This document shows, piece by piece, positions 48,481-61,345 of a stretch of 64,000 nt of DNA (the stretch's first letter is position 1; each line of letters starts with the position of its first letter). The notes below the pieces were generated by a model. The model was not told where the DNA came from, ran no database searches, and saw nothing but the letters and a program-made list of their open reading frames with translations. Made by a program: the position numbers and the translations under genes. Source of the DNA: Paragonimus skrjabini miyazakii (lineage: Eukaryota; Platyhelminthes; Trematoda; Plagiorchiida; Troglotrematidae); NCBI GenBank assembly GCA_014338405.1, contig JTDE01000221.1:67087-131086 (forward strand), written 5' to 3'.

Positions 48481-50959
48481 TTACTCAATTTGCCCGATCG
48501 CCTTGTAGTTAGGCAAAGTAAGTTTTCTGTTAACTCACATGTATGATATCTTTTCAACTTGAAACCACATTTGAAACCGCAGATATTTCTATTACAGATG
48601 ACTAGCAGAGGATATGTTTGTTACCAACTGATCAGCGCTCATAAATGATTGTAGTTTACACATTCTGCTTTATGTTTCAACGTAATCTTTATTACTGGTG
48701 CATTGTACTCGAGCTGCGCTGTTAATATTGTTTGACAGTGATATATGTTTTTGGTGGTTAATCTAAGCTTGGTAGCTTAAACTAATGTGAGCTCACAAAG
48801 ATTGAATTTGTTGTTCACTAACACTGCTTCAGTGGTCGTCATTGGTTTATGTTACGATGCAGGAATTAACCTGGCCAACAAAACAACCTGCTATAAGCGC
48901 TAATCCACATCTTTGCTATATTTGAGAGAAAACCGTTGTGCTAACAACTGATTACTGCACCATTCACAAAAGCATAAATATTACCAAAAGTTCTACTGAA
49001 CGACTGATCCTCGCCACCGAGAGTGGAGATGATCTACACGAAGTTGGGATGTGAAAATGCCTTGACAACTTCATTAAGTGACCAAGGTTTTATTGGAGGA
49101 AAATGACTGAGCACAGCAAGTCTTTCACTGTTAACTCAAAGACTTCTGCTTCTTGCACTACTATAAGTTATTCATGGAAACCAAAGTATAAACGATTGAT
49201 TACAATGTCTGAACTACCACATCATTCAAATTGTATTCTCTCAAACTCCCAGTGACTAAATAGGGCTTGAGATAAACTGTAGACTAAAACAAAACACTAC
49301 AATACGCCCAGATCAGTTGCGAGGCCAGCAACTTAACAAATTACTGTCTACTGTATTCCAAAGGCTAACGAATAGATGGTGATTTGTCTATTCAAAGAAC
49401 GGAGTAAACAGAACATACCCAAAAACAGCGTCACCCACATTGATCTTAGTTTTAGTCCCCTTCCGATGTAATCTTCCAACTTAGAAATCATTGAAGAAAT
49501 TAACAGAAAAGTTTCAAATGGAAAACTGTTCGGGTCAATTAAGCCGAAGATGCTTGTTTGCAAGTTCGTTGGTCTGGTGTATCATAGGGATAAGAAGAAA
49601 TTCCCGCGAGACGTTCAAGTTGGTATGCACATTTTTTCATGTATTCTCTTATCAGCAACTAACAGTTTTGTCCTTCATATTTGTTGGCAACCTCTTGTGA
49701 CTACTATCGTTTAGTAGGTTAGTGAATATTCGACGTATATGCTTTCGAGCGTATATCGTTCCTCTGTTGAAGTCACACTTGGAAACAGTCACAAGAACAT
49801 CAAATAAAAATGCCATCGTTAAATAAACCACATTGCTTAAGTAGCCACTCGGAAAAGTCAACATAATCAATTGTGGTATTACGGTAAACGACGGTGTTGT
49901 GAAAGCCACTTTAGTCGTAACACTTTTTTCACCCATTTGATGCTACACTTCCGTAGCAAAACCAGTTTGTTATACGTCACACTCTTACGACAAACAAACC
50001 GGTGAACGTTTAACATTACCTTGTCTGTGCCAGTTGGCCTACCTTTCATGAAAAACATGAGCCCACCCAATAGGAATGTTTGACATAAGGCGGTACAGCA
50101 TGATTGGGTTACTCTTGTAATCGGGATAAAAAAAAATTTTTAACTGCTCTATTGTCACGCATGCACGATAAGACCAAACGGGTTTGTTGTACGCTGAGTG
50201 GGTCAGCTACTCTTCAGAGAATGGACGTCTACGTTCAGTAACTTAACGCGCCACACTGCTTGAGACGTAGTTCTGTTTCGTATTAGCACAAATGGTCATC
50301 CAACTTTTAGAGAATACATTAAAGACAGGCTGGATTTTTTCCTCAGAATATGACCAAGAGGCACCAGCCACTCAATCAAGAAAATGTGAGTGATTGTGAT
50401 CATTTTCGTAACAAAATACTTCCGAGACATACTGTTATCAGTTGAAAAGAACGTATCGGCCAACTTCCCTGTTAAGCAGCAAACTAAAATTATTTAATTA
50501 AATACGAAAGTCTGTGAATTCAGCAAAGCTTTCTGCAGTCAGAATATACTTTGGTGAGTTGAAGTCACTAAGTTTATAGCTATAATGCTGCGATCAACGA
50601 AAGGAACCAGACAAACACAATGCTAGAATAGTTCACAAGTTTTGAGAAAGGTGGATCCTTTGGTGAAGACTTTCTGGAGAGATGCCATCACTGGCGAACT
50701 TAGCAGTTAATGCTTTAGAATTGATAAAACGGGAAGGAAAGAATCCTTTTATCCCCAAACTTCCTGGTTACATAACCTTGCGGAGAGGTTTACGTAATTG
50801 CAATTACAAATAGTTATGTCGGAGGAAGTTGATTATTTAACACGATTTTACGGGTGTATAAATCCCACTATCAAGAATAACACTCGTCGATAAACGACGT
50901 CGGACTCAATTTTTGTTTAGCTCGCTTCTGATAATCGCATTATCATAGCAGCCAAGAGC
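48481..50959. other. No recognisable gene
   Basis: Nothing was recognised. Short open frames at 49491-49700 (plus) and 49652-49936 (minus) have no family match. Confidence 0.5.
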
Positions 50960-51530
50960 AGGGCCAGAAGATAATGTGGCTCGGTCCGCCGCTCATCTCA
51001 ACAGTGACGTGCAATACCCCAGAAGAAAACGTTACTAAGGTTGAAAATTAATAAAACCAGACCGAGCGAAGAAACTAGAAATGGTGTGAATGCAGCTATG
51101 CCATTGGCTACAGTACACCGCCAACTGGGATAGCGTTTCTAACCATCTATTTGAGTGATACGAGGACCTCGTTCAAGCAGGCGATACCTACCCACTGTGT
51201 TCAATGGAGCAGTCCGAGTTTCGTATTTTGCGACCACGCTGCTGCTTCACCAACACATAGTTTCTCCCAACTGTCGGTGTTCTCAGTTTGCAGTGCCCGG
51301 TACGGTAAACGCTTACCTGGCAAACGGAGTACGTAACCCAACCATCACAGGCTGTGCAACGTGATTATTTGACCAACCGATCGCGCATCCCGGGGGTTCC
51401 GGAATAAGTGCCGGTGAACTGCTATGTTACTCACGCGATCAGTCCACTTAATGTGTGCAAATTGGCAGGGACAACGATGGTCAAACATAGCAAGTCGGTT
51501 GGCGTCACCGTTACTACTTGAAAAATGCAT
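50960..51530 (-). mobile_element. LINE 3' fragment, post-RT C-terminal domain (LINE C)
   Basis: The minus strand keeps one frame through several stops with the end of a non-LTR retrotransposon protein: NRLAMFDHRC, HIKWTDRVSN, RNPRDARSVGQIITLHSL (51440-51350), then WLGYVLRLPGKRLPYRAL (about 51340-51290) and PVGGV. This matches the family pattern in which a Leu-Arg-Trp-Leu-Gly-His-Val-Leu-Arg-Met block follows the RT. It is strongly 5'-truncated, with no RT, and the copy is inactive. It is a different sequence from LINE A and LINE B. The lower boundary is uncertain, because the 3' untranslated part fades by about 50.95 kb. Confidence 0.75.
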
Positions 51531-54284
51531 GTTGCTTATAGTATCCTAAATTTTATACCACTCAAAATCCTAAGGTGGACTGGATTTTTGCATAATCCCC
51601 TAAAGTTATAGTGACATCTGCCTTGATTCACGGCCCCAAACGATTTTAAAGCGAATAATCGACCCAATAGTCGGTCATGTGATTTTGGCCAACTGACTCG
51701 AGATAGTTGGGTAGGGAGACGTGGCTAGACAGCAGAGATGACAGGAGCATTATTTCTTTTCAGTATGACCATATACATCTATGTATACGTTTACACCGAA
51801 AGCTAACAGATCTTCCGGAAGTTTACTAAGCACCAAACAGTTAACCATCGAACCTATAACACAAGAACTACGGCATATATGGAGTGTTGGCCTAAGACCT
51901 GACAATGAACATTGTTAACACACTTTTGAGGAATATCAGTTACTAAAGTAGAATACATGAAACATACCATTACTCAATATAAATTAGATGATTAATGAGC
52001 TCCAAAGGAACATTTCGCGTATTTCCATATTTTGGTTTGTTTGCACTGTATATATTGACGGCCTTGATAGCTTGCCTTTCAGCCTCTTACACGATTACAC
52101 TAACCCGCTTCTGCTTAGGAGGTTGCAGCTATCACATGTCTCGGTTACGTGCATAGTATAGGGTATTTCTTTCAGCCAAATGTTTTAAAGAAATTGTGGG
52201 TGATTTACAAAATATACAATCTGTTTTCCATAATTGATGATCGAGACGTTTACCCAACTAGACATACTACAGCTTTTATCACGTAAACCTAATCGAAAGT
52301 ATTTGTTTTTGATAATATACTTTTATGGGGTAAAATATGGGTGCCACAACCCAGAGCCTTCACCAGAGGATACGTGAACATGACCACACATGAATAACCC
52401 AAGGAGATGTGTGGTGCTTTTCGAGTACAATTGTGGCATACCACTTTGACTCAAGACACCTAGTTCAATTGGAACAAGCTTTCCAATTAAGTTATCACTT
52501 GTACTGTAACCAGTCCACAGTTCTCACTACCGCATAGGTGGTCAGAATTCGGTCAGGCAGTTCAAAGCTCTATTCAAGCATTGTTGTTCTCATGGGCATT
52601 GATTACACACTTTACTCCGGAACTCAGTTTCCTAATTCAACTCAGTTCGATACAGTTACGACCAACTCATTTTGGTCTTGCAAGTCTAATAACCAACCTG
52701 ATACGATTAACTATGTAGATGGCCAGTACTGAAAGCAGACTGTTCATTTCTGAGTGACATATACAGGCTACTTGTAACGTTGAGAGTGACTGATATCAGT
52801 CTGTCTCAGTCTATTCACCGATGGTCTGATCAGGAAAACAATGAACTAAAATATACTTGATGTTTATAAGCCTCCGTGAGTAAGCAATTTGGCATTACAG
52901 CGAATTACGTATGGTTTCACATAGAGAAGTAGAATCCGCATATGTATACATCTCTCGTGTTAGCTCACGTGGCAATCGTGGGCCGAGAAACATTAGAAAT
53001 CGTGGTATGTTTTTATAGTTTGACATTGCTTACGTGCTTTCTGTCATATAACATTTTACCAGAAACATTGTTTTGTCGTTCCATATCTCCTGTATCCTTC
53101 ACCTATGCATTTCAGAAGACAACTGTCATTTTTCCCAAAAGAAACAAAGAGTGACTCTTATTCAAAGGAAACCTTAATGTAAAATTTAAATTTTGAATAG
53201 CTGTTGCCAATTGACCTCATTGAACGAATTCGACATTTGTAAGTAACTAAAGTAACCACCGACTGATTTTCGAGAGTAAATCGTTTAGTGTACATTGCTG
53301 ACTTACGTAATCGTTACTCGCAAGTTCATATCTAGGAAAAACATCATTAATTTAAAACGAAAACATTTTTCACTGTAGATGCGTTTCTTGTTGTTAAAGC
53401 TACATTCCTATGTGGGTTTGTTGAAGTAAAATACATAATATTCTTAGAGTGTGATATAATGGGACATTTATCAAAGTGATCAAGTCCCACTTTTATACGT
53501 TGGTAGATCGCCAGTCACAATTGACTTTTACATATTGCGACGAATGTTTTGAAATGCCTGGAAGCATAGTATGTGACTGTGAAAGACTGCTGTGATTGGC
53601 ATGTTAATCTTTCGTTTGAACTTTACTGCAGAAGATCACGGAATCACAAATCAACATTCACTGATTACTGTGGTCTCAACAGTTTACATTCCAGGGTCCA
53701 AAATTTTAGTTTAACAGTTCATTCGAAGTCCTTAACATGCACACCTACTCACAGTATAGGTTAGTCCTCTGATGTAAGAATCTGTTTGCTCAGCTGAGGA
53801 GATAAAAACCATTTCGACTAATCACTGAACATTTCAATCAGCATTCATGTGTGGATTTCTTCATCCAGTTCACGTATTCCTAACTGCTAGTATGCATACA
53901 GAAATTTCTTGAATTTGTTTGAATTCAACTGTTATCATTGATTCCCGATGGGATTATCCGTTTTCTTCCAGTGATTTCGTAACCAAGGGTTCTTCAACAT
54001 TCGGTTGAATGCAATTCAGATCATACGGAATTACTGGTGTGTTTTCACTCGAGTTGAGTTACGTGCAAGATAAAACTCGTTAGGAGAATTGTGAGAGTAA
54101 ACATAAGTTTATTCCTGTCTACGTACGTCAAAAAATAAATCAACAAATTACAAGTTCATACTATAAATTTGATTTACTCAGTCAGATTACAAAGTTTACA
54201 GTCATCAAAATATTGTGACCCACAAGCAAGTGATAATAAGTAATTTGATAAATCTGGTGATTCACATGGGATCCAGTTGTAAAA
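51531..54284. other. No recognisable gene
   Basis: Nothing was recognised in 2.7 kb. Open frames (52942-53154 plus, 53573-53764 plus) are short and have no family match. Confidence 0.5.
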
Positions 54285-54370
54285 GATCATGGATTCGGCT
54301 TGATTCTAACCAGCAAAAGAAACAGCAAGCGTTGTACCACTTGAGCTAGGTGAACATGCTGGGAGCTCGG
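54285..54370 (-). mobile_element. tRNA-derived SINE, family 2 (copy 3)
   Basis: The minus strand reads cgagctcccagcatgttc, tagctcaagtgg (box A), caacgcttg, and tggttagaatcaagcc (box B with one change). The leader cgagctccc is shared with copies 1, 4 and 5. Confidence 0.6.
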
Positions 54371-54510
54371 TGATTACACATTTTGATTCAGGCCTTCATC
54401 CGTCCCATCTTCAAACATGGAATTTACTCAGTGATTTAGGGGTTCGTTTGCTCTGGCTGGATTTTTAACCAGTTGATACTGGAATCCACCGACGCCACCG
54501 GTGAGCATAG

Positions 54511-54610
54511 AATCTGCTGGATTCAAATCAGCAATGGAGATAACATGTATAAACACGACAAGCGCTGTACCAGCGAGGCCACAAAACCGACCTGGAAGCT
54601 CGGAAGTTTC
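54511..54610 (-). mobile_element. tRNA-derived SINE, family 2 (copy 4)
   Basis: The minus strand reads cgagcttccagg, a box A-like ggcctcgctggtac, cagcgcttgtcg, and ctgatttgaatccagc (box B). It is in the same orientation as copy 3, about 240 bp away, so the pair could be a local duplication. Confidence 0.55.
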
Positions 54611-54778
54611 ATATTACTCACTGGTGATACGCTGTGTTTGCTCAACAGTAGATTTGGTGTATTCTAGAGTGAAACTTTTCAGTGATTTTGTCAGGCAGTC
54701 GATCCTCTGGATCATCCACTGGGTTTCATATGAGACAGTGGGTTGAGTGGGTAGCTGAGTTCAGACGTAGAACGTCTG

Positions 54779-54885
54779 AGCTCCCGGTATGACTTTGTAG
54801 CTTAAATGGTGGTTCACTTATCGCGTTTGGATATACTGTTTCCGTCGCTTGTTCGAATCCAGCCAAAGCCCATATTTTTCGCAAA
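54779..54885 (+). mobile_element. tRNA-derived SINE, family 2 (copy 5)
   Basis: The plus strand reads gagctcccggtatgac, box A tagcttaaatggtgg, tcgcgtttggatatactg, and box B gttcgaatcc (54851-54860), then agccaaagcccatattttt. A perfect 8-bp hairpin (tcagacgt/acgtctga, 54761-54779) lies directly upstream of the leader. It is inverted relative to copies 3 and 4. Confidence 0.65.
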
Positions 54886-57078
54886 TGGATCTAATCTCAT
54901 TCATATGAATGTGTTAAAAAAAATACATATTAATAATTTCCAAAGTTTGTACCCAAAGTACAAGTCAGTTTGCCAATAATCTACTGTAAATGAACATAGC
55001 TGGGGTTGTGTGAGTTTAGTTAAAAGACAATTTACAATAATAATCGGTCGTGTAAACGAGACTACACGTATGTGCACAACTAGCTCATGCACAGCATGAC
55101 AACTTCAAACCGTTCTAAAAATGTCTCAGAACAACTCGAACAACGCACATTTATTCAGAAAGACAACACCGATACTGATATGTGTGCAGATTTTTGGAGC
55201 TGTAAGATGCACAAAGCAAAATGTAGTATGTATCATAGGTAGGTGACATGGTTCTCGATGAGATGCACAGACGGTCGTGTAGATATACTAAATTTACCTT
55301 GCTAACCCCGATTATTACCGGAAGCCTCGGGAACCCTCCATTCAGTTAGCTGACACGAGCAGATATGCTGTCGGATATGTTGTGTATAGCAAGTTAAGTG
55401 TAATAGCTGCAGTGGAAATATGCACACTGTTTCCTATCCATGATGCTGCTTATAATATACTGGACCAGTCCATTCAATAATTAATTTACCAGTTCATTTA
55501 CGACTATTTCGACGTCTACACACAAAAATGGACGAATTTGTCCGTTGAAATAAAAATATGTACAGTTAACATGCACACTTTTCACCGGCAGCAAACTGAT
55601 GCATTCGAACCGGAATTCTAGTCCACTACACAGAGGGAGTTCAGCTGTGAGGTGTGCGCTTCCGTGCGACCTTACCCGGTTGACTGATTCCATTTACAAC
55701 AGATCAACACATGCCATTTCTTGTTAGTTGGGCCAACATTACCACATGATAGTTCCTGCCATCTGTCATATGTTTTCGTTGGGGTTAGAGAAGTCTGTAC
55801 AACTGCTTCTGGCTATCTTACTGAATACTAACATATTTTCCCCCAGCTGCTACTCACATCGCGCTGTGACTAATGACTGAGCCCAGCTCCGGACAGTTAT
55901 TGACGGCGAATAAGCAGTAACCGTCATAAGTAGAGTTACTTGAACGAAACTCAACATCATCGCCACCCAAATATTTCCTGGTTGATTCCCTCAGTCCCTT
56001 CACAGTACCACCTCACACACATAACCCAAAGTTGCCACCATTCACTGATCAAATGTCGGCCAAGAGGTACCGTATGATTCTTTCGGCCTACGGATGCTGA
56101 ACCGACGAATGTTGCATTCAGAGGACTGTATAATTGCTACTCGTTCATTACCTTCAGTAAGCACAAGTGAAAACAGACGCAATGTTCCATCACGCTAAAA
56201 TTTTTGTTCTGTGTATCTGGTAAACCTGGTACAATACTTTAATAAATGTTCATACCACTCGCTAAAAGGACAGTGAGTAGAGGCTGCCATCTTCAACCTT
56301 TCATTTGAAACATTAGTCGCTGCTTCTTTGGGGAAGTTGATTGAACTACTGATCGAATAATTTATATTGTGTGTACCGGAACCTCACTCAGATTTAGTTG
56401 GAGCAGCTCACTCAGCTAGAATGTCAGTTCTCCTATTCCGAAATGTTTCGCCTAACAGTGATTACAAACAGGTCTTAGGTAGTGAATATATCTGACCGGA
56501 TAGAACCTTTAAACCCAGCCCATAATTTTGTGAGGCTAAAATGAAGACCATTGTTTAACCGACCTCACACTCAAGTGTCATCCGTAAGTATCATTCAGAC
56601 CATCTGATTTATTTTAGAGTGGAACATTTGTCATCCGACTGACGCCAGTCGAATTTGGAAAGTTAGCATCACAGTGAGTAACTCACATGACAATTTTGTA
56701 AACCTATCGGAATGCACTGGCGCAAAATGCATCGTTTCACGGTTGAACGATTCCATTAAAACACTATTAATTGAATAAAACTAGCCATTTTTCAATCTGC
56801 TCAATTAATTTTGAGAAAAATTCACTTGATAATTTACCACTCAGCGACAACAGGAACACGTTACAGCTGAAGGAACTGCTCTCCGTGCAAATTGTTCAGT
56901 AGTATTTATATTAACACACTGTTCATGAGTATACCCACTTTAGCATCTCTGTTCGCGAAATCACTATGGTCTTCGAAGTGGTTCTGTAACATATTTTCTA
57001 TCTCTACGACACAAAGTATGCAAGTAGGTTACCGGCTAAGACCTCTTTCGGACTATTTGTATACATAAAAATTGAACA
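54886..57078. other. No recognisable gene; one LTR-like repeat piece
   Basis: The minus strand around 55560-55700 shares the exact 19-mer gtgtagtggactagaattc, with partial flanking similarity (gcgcacac upstream, gcatgttaact downstream), with the 48.0-kb block. No other feature was recognised. Confidence 0.45.
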
Positions 57079-57310
57079 TCACCCACGATTGTTTGTAGCT
57101 GTCACATTCCCACAAACTTTGCGGTCGGCCCCTTAGGGAAAGTAGCGTTAGACTTGAGTTTCGCCCTTGCTATAGCTCACCAGTAATGCCACGGCCGGGA
57201 CTAGAACTTGGGCCATGCTTTGATGAAACAGACATGTTGACCATTGCGTGACTGACCCCACGTTAGGCACAACTGAATCAACATATATGAACGCTCAGCC
57301 ACATTCGAAA
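57079..57310 (-). mobile_element. tRNA-derived SINE, family 1 (copy E), old
   Basis: The minus strand reads gtggctgagcgttcat, ggggtcagtcacgcaatgg (box A region), agttctagtcccggc (box B) and ggcattactggtgagct. The 3' end gtgggtgatgttcaat matches gtgggtgatgttcaaat of copy C, so the 3' end is the family's own and not flanking sequence. Confidence 0.75.
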
Positions 57311-60300
57311 AGAAAGCAGAAAGAAAGCAAAATTGAGTTTGTTACAATGCACTCTACATTGTGGGGTTGAACTGAGGAACCGCAATTGACTCGATATCTT
57401 TATAACAAAATACGACCTGCTAAATACCTGAAAACTATACTTAACATAAAAGCTTGTCGTTCAATACAATCGCGATCCATTTGTGTGTTCTTACTTCACA
57501 CGAGGCAACTGAGGCGTGTTTAATGAGCCGGCAGCACAAGTTTGAATGGGCGTTGATTACTTACGTCATTTGTCAGTGACTGCTCTTTGACACGTGAACT
57601 TGGAAAATGTTTCGACATTATGTGTACTTATATGCACCCATCGCCTAAACCGGAGAGAGGCACTGTGATTGAATGCACTTGTTCTAAATTGTTATGCGAA
57701 ACGCAAATATCAAGAATAACGTTCTCATGCTTTTTTTACCAGTACTGTTCACAATTTTCTGCTCTGTTTGTTTTACTTAAATTTGCAGGTTGTGTAAAGA
57801 AAATTGTATGGTTTGTAGTGCTACTGAAATACGCGTAGAATAATAGTTCTTATGGAAAGTTTTGCACATTTTCTAAAGCAGTGCAAATTCTATGGTTATT
57901 GCTGGTTCCTGCGGATATATACTTTTTCAGCCACTTGTTCTGGGCTAGATAGCATAGGATCTGTTAGTGGTAGTATACATAGTACTGCCACACAACAATA
58001 CACAATTTTGGCGACTATCGTTATAGGTGATTCAAGTCATTTAATTGAGAAAATCACTGGAAAATGTCAATTGTCATTTTCTACGTTATTACCAGATCAA
58101 CGGAAAGAAGTGTACAGGATTATGCTGATCATCGTTCACGGAAGTAATTTATCAACGGAGCATTAGATGAAGCACTGTCCTACAGAAAACAATTTACATG
58201 GTTCAACTTTGTTACAATAATTATCTCGATAATATTAGCATTTCTAATTGTAGGTCACCGTTCAGTTTGTTTCTGTTCATTGACCGTTATACTAAATGAC
58301 TTTTTTCTTACTGTTGATTTGTTCTCTCTGCTTAAAATGTCATACATCTAGTTTACTGCGTCACAGGTAGAAACATCCAAATATTATATGGAAATTGTGA
58401 TTTTAACTTGAAATGTCTCCACCCAAAAAAAAGTGGAGCGTACTCCCTTTCACATGTAAAGCAAAATAGTCGTTCGTTGATTTGTGTTGCGATGATTTTT
58501 GATTCTACGAGCACAAATTCAAACAGTACATCTTTTTGAATGACTTTTATTAAAATGTTACATCTTGGATATTTATATACATTCTGAGAGATTTACAACA
58601 GTTTCTTTTACTGACATCTTATACTACCAGCAATTTAGTCTACGTTTCGAGCTCCAACGCGCAGTAGATTATCCTTTGTCAACACCAACTCAGCGGACGA
58701 AATGCCAATTCGCGTATACAATTTCGCACCAATTAATAGTATGTCCACTGGATCATGAACGATTTCCACTCGCTTACGTGAGGATACGATAGCAAATTAT
58801 CAGTTTGAGTAATCTCACAGTCGAGAAGTAATTAAGCACTTATCTTTAGTTATCAAAAACAAAAAAAATCGAAGGTTGATACGATTAGTTTTGTACGAAA
58901 AATATTTCACCAATTCATGAAAACTACCCAACAAAGTGAGTGCACGTAAACTTGCAAGTACGACAATAACACAACTCTAACATCGGAGTCACTCTTTGCT
59001 GAAATTGTATAAGTTGTTCCGACACAATTTTAAATACAAAATTTATTTCTGCACCACTTGAGAATATCTCACTTTTATAACGTTTATCCAAGTTTTTCCA
59101 AGCTGACTTTCCTTTGACTAATTTTGGACTCCGTAACTTGTAGAAACTCAAGTGTGTATCGTTCGTTCTGGAAATCGTGCGTAATTTTTTTAAATCTCAA
59201 CCATAAGCTGTGTAAACTTTTGTAATAGAATGAGAGAGAAAATAACTTCCTTCCTGTAATAAACTCGACAACCTAAGTCAGAAATCGTACGTTACACGAA
59301 TACTCCCGTGGGAGAGTCGGCTTTGTCTGCATCATTACTTGCCACAGAACGTTTAATAAAATTAATCAGGACTGCAATAGAGATTGGTGGAGAACCGATG
59401 GCCGAAAAGAAAGTACTGGGCAGACAACAACGAATTTTTGTTGGAGGACCTGCGTAATCTAATTTTTAACAGTCGCAAGCGTATCCAGCAGGCCGACAAA
59501 CAACGTTCTGTAGCAATCACTACTGTTCTGTTGTTGACAAGTTAGTTGTACCAATGTGCAACTTCATTTGTTTTGTAATTGGTTTTATGGAATGATTTAT
59601 ACCTGATGAGTTTTGTTTTATAAAGACCATTTTTAACAATGCATTCAAATCCGCAAACTGTTGGATAGTCATTTGAACGCGAAACACCTGTTGTATAATC
59701 TAGAGCTACACTGACGTGTAGTATAGTTCAACGTGTTCGCACGCAAGCTGAATTGCAGCTTTCCATGCCGAGAAGACTGGAGCCTATAAGCGACTGTTGC
59801 AGACATGCGAGAATGTAGTTGCATTACGGCTATGGAGATGAACACGCTTCAGTCGTGCAAAACGGTGTTTGCGTTACCGATTCTATATTCCCAAAGGGCA
59901 TACAATATATGTTTTGCAACAGGCTATGTTTGCAGTCGAAATATCATCATATGAGGGAAAGAACAACAGATAAACCTAAAAACGAACCAAAATGCGTGTT
60001 TACTAAAAATAAAGCGAGTTCTGCTATACACGGAAAGTTGTAGTCGTCAAAAGGATTGAACTGATGACGCGAGAAAATAGATTCCATATTCAACGCAGGA
60101 ATTAATGCTGTGGGTTTGTTGGTCGGCGGTAGACGAACCTACCATATTTTGTCAGTATACACTTAAGCCGAGAATATGAAACGTGAGGTGGTTTGTGGAA
60201 ACTCTCGCCTGTAATTGCAGTAACACACAGAACACAAAATGACATGTATATTTTTAAACGGAAGTACAGTTCACGTGAAGTAAATTTCATACAGAGAAGT

Positions 60301-61254
60301 GCACAAAACAATTTACGAAAGATCGTGAGTAATTGTAAGCACCAAACATTTCTGCCTTTGGTTTTTCAACCGTTAGATAAAAAAATAGTAACGGAAAACG
60401 TTTGGTAATTATTGAAATCAGAGGAAAGATAATTGGGTCAGCATTACCATCCGTCGTATTTTCAAGGACTACTTGAAAATACCGTAAAAATGTTTACAGT
60501 TATCTCTACCGTTGTAATCCGTTTGACGATTTCGTTTAGGAAGTAGTTTATGTTCTGTTCAGTTGCAATAATCCATTCTACAGAAAGGAGATGCTTAACG
60601 CTGTTTTGAAACTCGGTTGTTTCTTTATGGTGGTCAGAAAAGTGTTTTACCTGTACCTGTCTGTTGTTTTTTCTTCAGTTTGCTAGAAACAGTGCGTTTA
60701 AAAGCAATATTTATCACGGCATTCCTCTGAAAGATTTTAGTAATGGGTTTACACTAAACTTACTTGCAAGTAAGCGTAAATTATGCCGCTGATTTTTTTG
60801 AGCAAATAATCCGTAGTGAAAACTATGCGCACGATTCGCCTTTAGAATAGCATTCAAGCGTAGTTTGATATTTTGTGAGAAGACCTGAACAATACTCGAA
60901 GGTTTGAGCTCCATCCCTAGGATGAGATAACACAACGAAAATTATGATAATGGAATACTTATTAACCAATGGAAACGAGGACAACTTTTGCTGATAAAAC
61001 GTTTGTAATGATAGTCAAAAAGCAAGCGCTTTTAATTGAGTGAGCACATTTATTGAATCGCCTTATCAAAATTTGTGTGGACTTCTGTGTGAATGAGATC
61101 GATAATGTGTTAGATAGACAGAAGCATGAACAGATGTATACTTAAATTCCACAAGATCATTTTTGTCATAGTGCAAAAATTATATTTTAACCCTTCTTTG
61201 TTACTAGTTGGTGATATGGCAAGCTTGTCAGTTGTAAAATGACGCACTTGTAGA
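57311..61254. other. No recognisable gene
   Basis: Nothing was recognised. Plus frames at 57587-57838 and 57852-58166 and a protein-like stretch near 59350-59455 (IEIGGEPMAEKKVLGRQQRI) match nothing known to me. Confidence 0.5.
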
Positions 61255-61345
61255 AACCGTGTACGTTAGCTGGATTCGAACCAGTGACAATATCCACATA
61301 CCTCTACGTAGCACTTGCACTACCAGCTAAACTTAGAAGGCACTG
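61255..61345 (-). mobile_element. tRNA-derived SINE, family 2 (copy 6)
   Basis: The minus strand reads tttagctggtagtgc (box A), then a middle of about 30 nt, then tattgtcactggttcgaatc with a perfect box B. A 23-nt block (61270-61292) is identical to copy 2 at 40024-40046. A real tRNA was considered, but no acceptor stem closes around it. Confidence 0.6.

Noticed and set aside
61255..61345. Genuine tRNA gene
   Set aside because: Box A and box B are good, but no acceptor stem or anticodon arm closes, and the 23-nt match to 40.0 kb marks it as a dispersed SINE.
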